Positions 17,334 through 25,331 are shown, counted from the stretch's first letter. The stretch is 37,730 nucleotides of DNA from JBAYJT01 sp041664965 (GCA_041664965.1 JBAYJT010000014.1:1-37730), one strand, 5' to 3'. Notes: a model not told the origin generated them from the sequence alone. Program-made: numbers and translations.

Positions 17334-17630
17334 TTACTTTTCAATTATGCCCATAATGTCATCTTCGCGCATAATGACGTATTCGCCACTATCGATTTTG
17401 ACTTCTGTGCCAGAATATTTACCAAATACGATTTCATCGCCGACTTTAACAGCTAAAGCTTGCACCTTGCCATCTTCTAAAATTTTACCTTTACCTACAG
17501 CGACGACCTTACCTTTCATAGGTTTTTCTTTGGCTGTATCTGGTATAACAATACCGCCAGCAGTTTTACGTTCATCATCTAAACGTTGCACGACAACTCG
17601 GTCGTGTAATGGACGAAATTTAATTGCCAT
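17334..17630 (-). CDS. groES: Co-chaperonin GroES (10 kDa)
   Basis: GroES is the heptameric lid of the GroEL chamber. The 98-residue protein starts FRPLHDRVVVQRLD, carries the mobile loop KTAGGIVIPDTAKEKP and ends with YVIMREDDIMGIIEK, all standard. A GGAG ribosome-binding site precedes the ATG. It is the first gene of the groESL operon; the CIRCE operator lies 70 bp upstream of its start. Confidence 0.98.
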   Translation of the reverse strand: MAIKFRPLHDRVVVQRLDDERKTAGGIVIPDTAKEKPMKGKVVAVGKGKILEDGKVQALAVKVGDEIVFGKYSGTEVKIDSGEYVIMREDDIMGIIEK

Positions 17631-17699
17631 AATTTTTTATCTCCTCTTGAAGATATTAAAGATTGTTAAAAAAATAAAAATTGCTCGAAGAAATCAAAT

Positions 17700-17726
17700 T
17701 TAGCACTCTCGAGCATTGAGTGCTAA
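17700..17726 (-). promoter_or_regulatory. CIRCE operator (HrcA binding site)
   Basis: Perfect inverted repeat TTAGCACTC, 9-nt spacer, GAGTGCTAA, identical to the CIRCE consensus. It lies between the groES promoter and start, so HrcA should repress groESL until heat or misfolding stress inactivates it. hrcA itself is not in the window. Confidence 0.96.
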
Positions 17727-17728
17727 TT

Positions 17729-17756
17729 AATATAGTGGCGTTTTAGTTAAAGTCAA
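17729..17756 (-). promoter_or_regulatory. Sigma-70-type promoter of groESL
   Basis: On the minus strand TTGACT (17751-17756), a 16-bp spacer and TATATT (17729-17734) form a near-consensus promoter. The -10 box directly abuts the CIRCE element, so HrcA binding would block initiation. No sigma-32-like box stands out. Confidence 0.8.
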
Positions 17757-17854
17757 GGGGGGATTTTGTAAGTCGTTGAGAATTGATTAAATTCATCTAT
17801 TACAACCTTAATAGTTTAAATCTCCAAAGCCATCAAAACCGCACTTAAATTTTC

Positions 17855-17893
17855 AACTCATTGATTTATAATAAAAACACGCAGACATGTTTT
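17855..17893 (+). repeat. Dispersed intergenic repeat, copy B
   Basis: AACTCATTGATTTATAA at the start and CAGACATGTTTT at the end (C where most copies have T), with the constant 22-nt TTGAT-to-AGACATG distance. It lies 82 bp before rpe, oriented with it. Confidence 0.8.
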
Positions 17894-17975
17894 CAAACAA
17901 TTGATAACCCTGTTCCAAATCTTCCCAAATTTCGTACTTCCAAAACCTCCTTCTCTGGTTTAGAATTGCACACCA

Positions 17976-18656
17976 ATGTCCAAACTAACTCCATTAATAT
18001 CTGCATCTATTCTTTCAGCCGACTTTGCGCGTCTTGGCGAAGAATGTACCAATGTACTCCAAGCTGGCGCCGATACTATTCATTTCGACGTCATGGATAA
18101 CCATTACGTACCAAACCTAACAGTTGGTCCCCTGGTTTGTAAATCTTTAAGAAATTTTGGTGTAACTGCTCCAATCGATGTGCACCTTATGACCGAGCCG
18201 GTAGATAATCTAATTGTAGATTTCGCCAAAGCTGGGGCCACTCAAATAAGCTTTCACCCGGAAGCTTCTAAACATGTCGAGCGCAGCCTGAAACTAATAC
18301 AAGAATCTGGCTGTAAAGCAGGACTAGCCTTGAACCCAGCCACATCGCTCGAGTGTTTAGAATATGTCTTAGATCAACTTTCTTTTATACTCATCATGTC
18401 GGTCAACCCAGGCTTTCCGGGACAAAAGTTTATTCCAAGCGCACTAGAAAAAATCAAAGCCACCCGATCTATGCTAGATCACTATAAAATTAAATCGACT
18501 CGCATTGCTGTAGATGGTGGAGTAAAAATTAGCAATCTATCTAAAATACGCAAAGCTGGCGCAGATACGTTCATTATGGGTTCAGAAATTTTTGAAGTAA
18601 CAGAAAAAAATTATAAAACCATTGTTGGTAAAATCCGCAGAACAATTACTAGCTAA
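17976..18656 (+). CDS. rpe: Ribulose-phosphate 3-epimerase
   Basis: Rpe interconverts ribulose 5-phosphate and xylulose 5-phosphate in the pentose phosphate pathway. The 226-residue TIM barrel begins ISASILSADFARLGEE and carries the metal and catalytic residues in HFDVMDNHYVPNLT, DVHLMTEP, MSVNPGFPGQKF and VDGGV. The ATG at 17976 fits the family N terminus, although no strong Shine-Dalgarno is visible. It is flanked on both sides by copies of the dispersed repeat, so it probably forms its own transcription unit. Confidence 0.97.
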   Translation: MSKLTPLISASILSADFARLGEECTNVLQAGADTIHFDVMDNHYVPNLTVGPLVCKSLRNFGVTAPIDVHLMTEPVDNLIVDFAKAGATQISFHPEASKHVERSLKLIQESGCKAGLALNPATSLECLEYVLDQLSFILIMSVNPGFPGQKFIPSALEKIKATRSMLDHYKIKSTRIAVDGGVKISNLSKIRKAGADTFIMGSEIFEVTEKNYKTIVGKIRRTITS

Positions 18657-18724
18657 TTATGAATTATAGATTCTGAGTTACAGTAACTTTCCAAGAAGTT
18701 ACATAGAGTTGTATTTAAAATTAT

Positions 18725-18766
18725 AACCGATTGATTTATAAGTAAATCTTATAGACATGTTTTTTT
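18725..18766 (+). repeat. Dispersed intergenic repeat, copy C
   Basis: AACCGATTGATTTATAAG followed after 8 nt by ATAGACATGTTTTTTT. It lies 52 bp before folD in the same orientation. As at copy A, ATTCATAA-type reiterations follow it (about 18775-18805); a small hairpin (GTAACTT/AAGTTAC, 18683-18702) precedes it. Confidence 0.8.
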
Positions 18767-18818
18767 ATAAAATTTATCATTCATAATTCATCACTCATAA
18801 TTAATTTAAAGGTAACCC

Positions 18819-19673
18819 ATGACAGCAAAAATTATAGACGGAAAAAGCATAGCCCAAAAACTTCACGAGGATATAGCAAAAAATGTTAAAAGACGCGTGG
18901 ATGCAGGACTTCGAGCTCCAGGACTAGCTGTAGTTATTGTTGGGCAAAACCCAGCTTCGCAAATTTATGTAAAAAAGAAACGCGAAACTTGTGAAAAAGT
19001 TGGCATGCTTTCTAAACATTATGATTTACCCAGCGACGTAAGCGAAACAGCTCTGTTAGAGCTTATCGACAAGTTGAATAATGACATTGTGATTGATGGC
19101 ATTTTAGTACAATTACCACTTCCACAGCATATAAATTCCAATAAAGTTTTAGAGCGCATTCGCCCAGACAAAGATGTAGACGGCTTTCATCCATACAACT
19201 TAGGTTGTCTTGCTATTGGCAGACCGCAACTACGCCCTTGCACACCAAAAGGCGTCATGACTCTTTTAAAAAGCACTGACAAAAAATTAGAAGGCATCAA
19301 TGCCTGTATAATTGGCGCGTCGAACATAGTCGGCAAGCCTATGGCTCTGGAGCTTTTAATGGTAAATGCAACAGTCAATGTCTGCCATATTTTCACCAAA
19401 GATATTGTGCCTTTTATCAAACAAGCGGAATTAGTAGTCGCCGCCGCTGGCGTGCCGCATTTAGTGAAAGGCGAATGGATCAAAGAAGGCGCTATCGTTA
19501 TCGATGTTGGCATAAATCGCCTACCGGATGGCAAAATCGTTGGAGATGTGGAATATGAGATCGCCAAAGAAAAAGCTAGCTGGATTACACCCGTGCCGGG
19601 CGGAGTTGGCCCAATGACAGTTGCAACTTTAATGGAAAACACACTGTATGCAGCAAATGTTTTACATGGGTAA
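18819..19673 (+). CDS. folD: Methylenetetrahydrofolate dehydrogenase/cyclohydrolase
   Basis: FolD is the bifunctional enzyme that oxidises 5,10-methylene-THF and hydrolyses the methenyl product to 10-formyl-THF, the formyl donor for purines and formyltransferases. The 284-residue length is normal. Active-site Y50 and K54 sit in QIYVKKK; QLPLPQHI, the DKDVDGFHP loop, GASNIVGKPMALEL (NADP site) and TPVPGGVGPMTVATLMENT are intact. Ribosome-binding site AAAGG precedes the ATG. It could supply formyl-THF to the ArnA-like enzyme encoded 4.6 kb downstream, but the genes are not in one operon. Confidence 0.97.
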   Translation: MTAKIIDGKSIAQKLHEDIAKNVKRRVDAGLRAPGLAVVIVGQNPASQIYVKKKRETCEKVGMLSKHYDLPSDVSETALLELIDKLNNDIVIDGILVQLPLPQHINSNKVLERIRPDKDVDGFHPYNLGCLAIGRPQLRPCTPKGVMTLLKSTDKKLEGINACIIGASNIVGKPMALELLMVNATVNVCHIFTKDIVPFIKQAELVVAAAGVPHLVKGEWIKEGAIVIDVGINRLPDGKIVGDVEYEIAKEKASWITPVPGGVGPMTVATLMENTLYAANVLHG

Positions 19674-19696
19674 ACATCGATAAACATTGGCCTCAA

Positions 19697-19724
19697 ACCA
19701 TTTTGCTGACGTCAGCAAAATGGT
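19697..19724. repeat. Perfect 28-bp palindrome downstream of folD, copied in the dinD-like gene
   Basis: Arm ACCATTTTGCTGAC is followed directly by its reverse complement. With the next base, 29 nt are identical to the palindrome at 20034-20062. It lies 24 bp after the folD stop and 120 bp before the dinD-like start. There is no T-run on either side, so it is a poor intrinsic terminator; an operator or a duplicated element fits better. Confidence 0.85.
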
Positions 19725-19843
19725 CGCAATTTTACACTCGAAAAAGAGGATCTTTTTTATTTTGGATAGAAACGGCTACATGGTAAATGGACAGGGAATA
19801 AAATAAAAACAATAAATATTTATTTTTGTCTAGGTACCAAAAT

Positions 19844-20683
19844 ATGAAAACAGAAATCATTAGATCACTAACAAATAACTTTGAATCTTACGCTAAAACA
19901 ACTAAGAATGGAGTTGAATTTTGGCTAGCTCGCGATTTACAAATTCTGTTAGGATACACTCAGTGGAGAAATTTTCTTAACGTTGTTGATAAAGCCAAAA
20001 TAGCTTGCAAAACCTCTAACCATGCGGTCTCAGACCATTTTGCTGACGTCAGCAAAATGGTCTCTCTTGGCTCTAGTGCTGAAACCGAAATTCAAGATAT
20101 AATGCTCACCCGCTATGCTTGCTATCTTATTGCACAAAATGGTGATCCGAGAAAAGAAGAAATTGCTTTCGCGCAAACTTATTTCGCCATTCAAACCAGG
20201 AAACTGGAATTAATAGAAAAAAGAATTTTAGAGTCAGAAAGAATATCAGCTAGAAAAAAACTAGCTAATACAGAAAAAGAACTCTCTGGTATTATTTTTG
20301 AACAAACTGGAAGCGTTAAAAATTTTGGTATTATTAGAAGCAAGGGTGATAAAGCTCTGTTTGGTTATTCCACTGAACAAATGAAAAATAGATGGAATGT
20401 CCCTAAAGACCGATCTCTAGCTGATTTTGCCCCAACCATTATCTTAAAAGCTAAAGATTTTGCTACTGAAATCACAATATTTAACGCAAAGACTCAACAA
20501 ATGAAAACAGAAACGCAAATATCTAGCGAACATATTACAAATAATCAAAGTGTTCGAAAAACTCTTCTTGAACGAGGGATCAGGCCAGAGTCTTTGCCTC
20601 CAGATGAGGACATCAAAAAAGTCGCAAAAAAATTACAGATCGAAAATAAAAAAAGTGTTGAGAGTATTGCTCCCTTGGATTAA
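19844..20683 (+). CDS. dinD: DinD-like (DNA damage-inducible protein D) family protein
   Basis: The 279-residue protein matches the DinD family along its length: FWLARDLQILLGYTQWRNF at about 28-46 (BRO-N-like), then KAKIAC and DHFADVSKMVSLGS, the signature LTRYACYLIAQNGDPRKEEIAFAQTYFAIQTR, and a C-terminal helical part. In E. coli DinD is LexA-controlled and affects RecA filaments; elsewhere it is often found on mobile DNA. I use ATG 19844; an in-frame TTG at 19826 adds six residues. No LexA box is evident upstream. The DHFADVSKMV codons form a perfect palindrome (20032-20063). The next gene, nifJ, has its own ribosome-binding site. Confidence 0.88.
   Translation: MKTEIIRSLTNNFESYAKTTKNGVEFWLARDLQILLGYTQWRNFLNVVDKAKIACKTSNHAVSDHFADVSKMVSLGSSAETEIQDIMLTRYACYLIAQNGDPRKEEIAFAQTYFAIQTRKLELIEKRILESERISARKKLANTEKELSGIIFEQTGSVKNFGIIRSKGDKALFGYSTEQMKNRWNVPKDRSLADFAPTIILKAKDFATEITIFNAKTQQMKTETQISSEHITNNQSVRKTLLERGIRPESLPPDEDIKKVAKKLQIENKKSVESIAPLD
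20032..20063. repeat. Perfect 32-bp palindrome inside the dinD-like gene
   Basis: Arm AGACCATTTTGCTGAC is followed by its reverse complement. In frame it encodes DHFADVSKMV, and because the symmetry axis falls between codons, the opposite strand reads the same peptide. The central 29 nt recur at 19697-19725, outside any gene. Confidence 0.9.
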
Positions 20684-20721
20684 TGTGTCCTTTAAGTTAA
20701 TAATTCACATAAGAGGAAATC

Positions 20722-23700
20722 ATGACAGAAAACAACAAAAAACAAATAAGTATTGATGGCAATGAAGCATGTGCAAGCGTTGCCTATCGCGTAACTGATT
20801 TAAACGTTATATACCCAATCACACCCTCTAGCACCATGGGTGAACTAGCTGATTTATGGTCCAGTGAAGGCAAAAAGAACATTTGGGGCCGAGTCCCTCA
20901 GGTAATGGAAATGCAAAGCGAAGGCGGAGCAATTGGAGCTATGCATGGCGCATTGCAGTGCGGGACACTAACTACTAGTTATACCGCCTCCCAAGGTCTT
21001 CTTCTCATGATACCCAATATGTACAAAATTGCTGGTGAACTCACCTCAGCAGTTTTACATGTTTCGGCCAGATCTTTAGCCACACAAGGACTGTCTATTT
21101 TCGGTGACCATAGCGACGTCATGGCCGTGCGCAGCACTGGCTGGGCAATGCTCTGCTCTGCCAACGTTCAAGAGGCTCATGACATGGCTTTAATAGCTCA
21201 TTCTTCTACGTTAGAAAGCAGGATTCCATTTGTACATTTCTTCGATGGTTTTCGTACTAGTCATGAAATCAATAAGATCGAATCCTTATCCGACGATATA
21301 CTTCACGCTTTCATAGACGATGAATTAGTTGCCAAACATCGTGAACGCGCTTTAGATCCTGACCATCCGTTTATACGCGGAACTGCACAAAATCCTGATG
21401 TTTATTTTCTGGCTCGCGAAACATCAAATCTTTTTTATACCGCAACTCCAGCTATTGTTGAAAAAAACTTAAAAAAATTAAAAGAACTGACCGGTCGAAA
21501 CTACGATTTGGTAGAATATTTCGGTGCCAAAGATGCAGAATATGTCATAGTTATTATGGGTTCCGGAGCGATTACGGTACGCGAAACTGTACGCTACTTA
21601 GAAACCCAAGGTAAAAAAGTTGGCGTATTACAAGTTCGCTTATTTAGACCTTTCCCAAGTGAGTGTTTCTTAGCTGCTCTACCAAAAAGCGTTCGGGCTA
21701 TAGCTGTTCTAGATCGCACCAAAGAACCAGGCTCTCTTGGCGAACCACTTTATCAAGATGTCATAACCGCATTAGAAGAAGCCAAGAAACAAGCTAACTC
21801 ATTTACCAATGGTATGCCAAACATCATCGGCGGACGCTATGGTTTAGGTTCGAAAGAATTCACACCCGCAATGGTCAAAGCAGTTTTCGATGAATTGAGT
21901 AAGGAACAGACATGTCTGTTCCCTGCAAATCATTTCACCGTTGGAATAAATGACGATGTAAGCAAAACTAGCTTACCTTATGATCCAACACTAAATATCT
22001 TGTCTGATAAGGTTACGCAAGCTTTGTTCTATGGCTTGGGTTCAGATGGAACTGTTGGTGCCAATAAAAACACTATAAAAATTATCGGCGAAGAAACAGA
22101 TCTTTATACGCAAGGCTATTTCGTCTATGACTCCAAAAAATCTGGTTCACAAACCGTATCGCATTTGCGCTTTGGACCAGAACCAATTTTGGCGCCTTAT
22201 TTAATCACTAAAGCTAATTTTATTGGCTGCCACCATTTTCCATTCGTCAAAAAAATTAACGTCTTGGAACATGCTACTGAAAATGCCGTGTTTCTTTTAA
22301 ACAGCCCTCATGATGCTGCATCTATTTGGAAAGAGCTTCCTTGTCCAATTCAAGAGACCATCATCCAGAAAAAGATTAAATTCTACGTGATTGATGCTTA
22401 TAAGGTAGCAGAAGAAAATGGCATGGGAGGGCGCACCAACACTATCATGCAAACCTGCTTCTTTGCAATTTCCAATGTTTTACCCAAAGAAGATGCCATC
22501 ACTAAGATCAAAAAGTCCATACAAAAAACTTATAGCAAGAAAGGCGAAGAGGTTGTGAAGAAAAATTTCGCTGCCGTCGACGCAACATTAGCTAATTTGA
22601 AAGAAGTAATAGTCCCGAAAGAAGCTGATAAAAACGCATGCCAATTACAAAAAGTGGTAAGTGCCCAAGCTCCAGACTTTGTGAAAAAAGTTTTAGCGCC
22701 AATGATGGCCGGACATGGTGATGATTTACCAGTAAGCGCATTACCCAATGATGGGACATATCCCACGGCAACAACTAAGTGGGAAAAACGTAATATTTCG
22801 TTAGATGTATCTGATTGGAACCCAGAACTTTGCATTCAGTGCGGGCAGTGTGGCTTAGTTTGTCCACATGCTGTTCTTCGCGCTAAATATTATTCTCCTG
22901 ATCTTTTGGCTAAAGCACCAAGTGGTTTCAAATCAGCTCCTGCTCGCGACAAAAAACTGGGGGATGACAAAAAATTTACATTGCAGGTCTATTTAGAAGA
23001 CTGCACTGGCTGCGGTTTATGCCAAGCTATCTGCCCAGGGGTAAGCAAAACTGATCCAAAAGAAAAAGCCATTATGATCAAAGAAAAAGAACCATTTTGG
23101 GCTACTGGAAAGGAAAATGTTGCCTTTTTTGATTCATTACCTAATAACGACAGAACAAATTTAGATCTCATTGCGGGACGTCATCTGCAATATTTAGAAC
23201 CGCTTTTTGAGTTCTCCGGAGCTTGCGCTGGATGTGGCGAAACGCCTTATGTGAAAATTTTAAGTCAAATGTTTGGCGATCGTATGTTAGTTGCAAATGC
23301 CACCGGCTGCTCTTCGATTTATGGCGGTAACTTACCAACTACACCTTGGGCTAAAAACAGCCAAGGCCAAGGTCCAGCTTGGTCAAATTCATTATTTGAA
23401 GACAATGCTGAATTTGGCTTAGGCTTTAGACTAGCAGAAGATATCGCTGTCGCACAAGCTTTAGAATTACTACAAGAACTACGCTCCACAATAGGCGAAG
23501 ATTTAGTACGAGATTTAACTGCTGGAGCAGTAAGCAACGATGAAAAATCTATCGCTACTCAGCGTGAACGTGTTAAAACTCTACAAAATATTCTACAAAA
23601 AAGCACCGATGAAAAATCTAAACGCCTATCTCAACTGGCAGATCATTTGGTCAAACGCAGTATTTGGATTTTAGGTGGAGATGGCTGGGCTTATGATATC

Positions 23701-24303
23701 GGCTATGGTGGCTTAGATCATGTTCTGGCAAGTGGTCGTAAAGTAAATGTTATGGTTTTAGACACAGAAGTTTATTCCAATACTGGCGGACAAGCTTCTA
23801 AATCTACACCTCTTGGAGCAGTCGCTAAATTTGCCGAATCAGGAAAACCCATAGCGCGCAAAGATTTGGGACTTATGATGACAACATATAGGAACATTTA
23901 CGTAGCCCAAATTGCTCTAGGAGCCAATCAAGCCCAAGCCTTGCGCGCCATTAAAGAAGCTGAAAGCTATAGTGGTCCTTCTATTATCATCGCGTATAGC
24001 AATTGTATTTCTCACGGCATAGACATGTCGACTGGACTTACCCAACAAAAATTAGCGGTTCAAAGCGGCTTCTGGCCACTTTATCGCTATAATCCAGATC
24101 GTCGCAAAGAAAATTTAAATCCATTACAACTCGACTCCGGGGATCCTAGCATAGCTTTCAAAGATTATGCTTATAACGAAAATCGCTTTAAATCATTATT
24201 AAAACGCGACCCAAAACGTGCTGAAGAACTGATGACAGCTGCACAAAAAGATATTGAGGAAAAATGGAAATTATTAAAGAAGATGGCGGAAGAGAATAAG
24301 TAA
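20722..24303 (+). CDS. nifJ: Pyruvate:flavodoxin (ferredoxin) oxidoreductase
   Basis: The 1193-residue single-chain enzyme oxidises pyruvate with CoA to acetyl-CoA and CO2, passing electrons to flavodoxin or ferredoxin. Order: N-terminal pyrimidine-binding domain (YPITPSSTMGELAD, QSEGGAIGAMHGAL), domain II, EKR domain, two 4Fe-4S motifs (C704, C707, C710, C714; C761, C764, C767, C771), and a C-terminal TPP domain. The TPP domain carries the proximal-cluster cysteines C835, C838, C863 and C1095, and GGDGWAYDIGYGGLDH ... NTGGQASKSTP. Everything needed for catalysis is present. AGAGGAAA lies before the ATG. The enzyme is oxygen-sensitive in most bacteria, so it suggests life at low oxygen or a need for low-potential electrons. 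A 19-bp gap to the next gene suggests co-transcription. Confidence 0.97.
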   Translation: MTENNKKQISIDGNEACASVAYRVTDLNVIYPITPSSTMGELADLWSSEGKKNIWGRVPQVMEMQSEGGAIGAMHGALQCGTLTTSYTASQGLLLMIPNMYKIAGELTSAVLHVSARSLATQGLSIFGDHSDVMAVRSTGWAMLCSANVQEAHDMALIAHSSTLESRIPFVHFFDGFRTSHEINKIESLSDDILHAFIDDELVAKHRERALDPDHPFIRGTAQNPDVYFLARETSNLFYTATPAIVEKNLKKLKELTGRNYDLVEYFGAKDAEYVIVIMGSGAITVRETVRYLETQGKKVGVLQVRLFRPFPSECFLAALPKSVRAIAVLDRTKEPGSLGEPLYQDVITALEEAKKQANSFTNGMPNIIGGRYGLGSKEFTPAMVKAVFDELSKEQTCLFPANHFTVGINDDVSKTSLPYDPTLNILSDKVTQALFYGLGSDGTVGANKNTIKIIGEETDLYTQGYFVYDSKKSGSQTVSHLRFGPEPILAPYLITKANFIGCHHFPFVKKINVLEHATENAVFLLNSPHDAASIWKELPCPIQETIIQKKIKFYVIDAYKVAEENGMGGRTNTIMQTCFFAISNVLPKEDAITKIKKSIQKTYSKKGEEVVKKNFAAVDATLANLKEVIVPKEADKNACQLQKVVSAQAPDFVKKVLAPMMAGHGDDLPVSALPNDGTYPTATTKWEKRNISLDVSDWNPELCIQCGQCGLVCPHAVLRAKYYSPDLLAKAPSGFKSAPARDKKLGDDKKFTLQVYLEDCTGCGLCQAICPGVSKTDPKEKAIMIKEKEPFWATGKENVAFFDSLPNNDRTNLDLIAGRHLQYLEPLFEFSGACAGCGETPYVKILSQMFGDRMLVANATGCSSIYGGNLPTTPWAKNSQGQGPAWSNSLFEDNAEFGLGFRLAEDIAVAQALELLQELRSTIGEDLVRDLTAGAVSNDEKSIATQRERVKTLQNILQKSTDEKSKRLSQLADHLVKRSIWILGGDGWAYDIGYGGLDHVLASGRKVNVMVLDTEVYSNTGGQASKSTPLGAVAKFAESGKPIARKDLGLMMTTYRNIYVAQIALGANQAQALRAIKEAESYSGPSIIIAYSNCISHGIDMSTGLTQQKLAVQSGFWPLYRYNPDRRKENLNPLQLDSGDPSIAFKDYAYNENRFKSLLKRDPKRAEELMTAAQKDIEEKWKLLKKMAEENK
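21903..21922. repeat. Perfect 20-bp palindrome within nifJ
   Basis: GGAACAGACA followed by TGTCTGTTCC, in frame encoding part of KEQTCLFP in a loop-like linker before NHFTVG. Its core AGACATGTCT resembles the TAGACATGT core of the dispersed intergenic repeat. Confidence 0.7.
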
Positions 24304-24321
24304 ACTCAACTCAGAAAATTT

Positions 24322-25209
24322 ATGAAAATAATGCTCTTCGCCTACCACGAAATCGGCTATTTGTGTCTAGACCACCTGTTAAAATCTGGCGACAATGTTG
24401 TTGCTTTATTCACGCACGCACCTAATCCAAAAGAAAATATTTGGTTTAAAACACCCGATGTGTTAGCGAAAAAATATAACATTCCAGTCTATTACGATGC
24501 AGATTTGAACAGTCCAGAAGTAAAAAAACTAATCTTAGAAAAACTCTGCCCTGATGTTGTGTTCTCTCTATCTTTTCGACAAAAAATACCGAATTTTATT
24601 ATTAACTATCCCAAATTAGGCGCCTTCAATATGCACGGAGCCTATCTGCCAAAATATCGCGGCTGCGTTCCTCTGAATTGGGCATTGGTTAAGGGCGAAA
24701 AATCTACTGGCGTTACGATTCATTATTTGGCAGATAAGTTCGATACTGGCGCCATAGTTGCGCAGCATAAAATTCCTATTACCAAAAGCGATGATATAAA
24801 TTCTCTTTATCGCAAGTTTCATCGTGTGGGTTTAGAACTATTCAAAAAAACTTGGCCTAAAATTAAGTCTTCTAAAATAAAAACTATTCCACAAGATCCA
24901 GCCCAAGCCTCTTACTTTGGCAAACGCAAACCTGAAGATGGTTTAATAAATTGGCAAACCATGTCCTCAGAAGAAATTTACAATCTAATTCGTGCCGTAA
25001 CCAAGCCCTACCCAGGAGCTTTTACTATTCTAGACGGCAAGAAAATCATCCTTTGGCATGCAAAAATCAGGAACAAAAATCCCAAAAACCTCAAACCTGG
25101 CGAGCACTTTGAACAAAATGGGTTGCTTTTTATAGGCTGCAGCGATGGCAAAGTTTTAGAGTGTGATGATTATTATGGTGCTTCCATTATCGCTAATATA
25201 GTTTCATAA
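24322..25209 (+). CDS. ArnA-like stand-alone sugar-nucleotide formyltransferase
   Basis: The 295-residue protein aligns over its length with the N-terminal formyltransferase domain of E. coli ArnA: MLFAYHEIGYLCLDHLL, LFTHAPNPKENIWF, FNMHGAYLPKYRGCVPLNW, DTGAIVAQHKI, YFGKRKPEDGLINW and RAVTKPYPGAF. The catalytic triad N103, H105, D141 matches ArnA N102, H104, D140. ArnA uses 10-formyl-THF to formylate UDP-4-amino-4-deoxy-arabinose for lipid A modification. Here the ArnA C-terminal decarboxylase domain is absent, so it acts alone, probably on a 4-amino sugar nucleotide for LPS or another glycan. The exact substrate is unknown. No other arn gene is in the window. It follows nifJ by 18 bp on the same strand. 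Confidence 0.88.
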   Translation: MKIMLFAYHEIGYLCLDHLLKSGDNVVALFTHAPNPKENIWFKTPDVLAKKYNIPVYYDADLNSPEVKKLILEKLCPDVVFSLSFRQKIPNFIINYPKLGAFNMHGAYLPKYRGCVPLNWALVKGEKSTGVTIHYLADKFDTGAIVAQHKIPITKSDDINSLYRKFHRVGLELFKKTWPKIKSSKIKTIPQDPAQASYFGKRKPEDGLINWQTMSSEEIYNLIRAVTKPYPGAFTILDGKKIILWHAKIRNKNPKNLKPGEHFEQNGLLFIGCSDGKVLECDDYYGASIIANIVS

Positions 25210-25241
25210 CTTGTTGTTTATTCTTATAATTATCTACACGC

Positions 25242-25331
25242 GTTACTATAAATAGACAAAAAGCTATTTACAGTAATGAAAGAACACCTAAAAGCGTTAC
25301 TGCAAACAGCAAAAAAGCCATTTGTAGTAAC
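25242..25331. repeat. Two tandem similar hairpins before the OYE-type gene
   Basis: The first hairpin (25242-25277) pairs GTTACTATAAATAG with CTATTTACAGTAAT around an A-rich 8-nt loop. The second (25296-25331) pairs GTTACTGCAAACAG with CCATTTGTAGTAAC. Both are imperfect and resemble each other, so they are probably a duplicated palindromic unit. They occupy most of the 151-bp gap. Confidence 0.65.

Noticed and set aside
18683..18702. Intrinsic terminator for rpe (GTAACTT/AAGTTAC)
   Set aside because: The stem is short and no T-run follows; it may simply be part of the repeat region around copy C.
14481..20683. A toxin-antitoxin or phage-defence module formed by RhuM and DinD-like genes
   Set aside because: The two genes are 4 kb apart, on opposite strands, separated by groESL, rpe and folD; no partner gene adjoins either.
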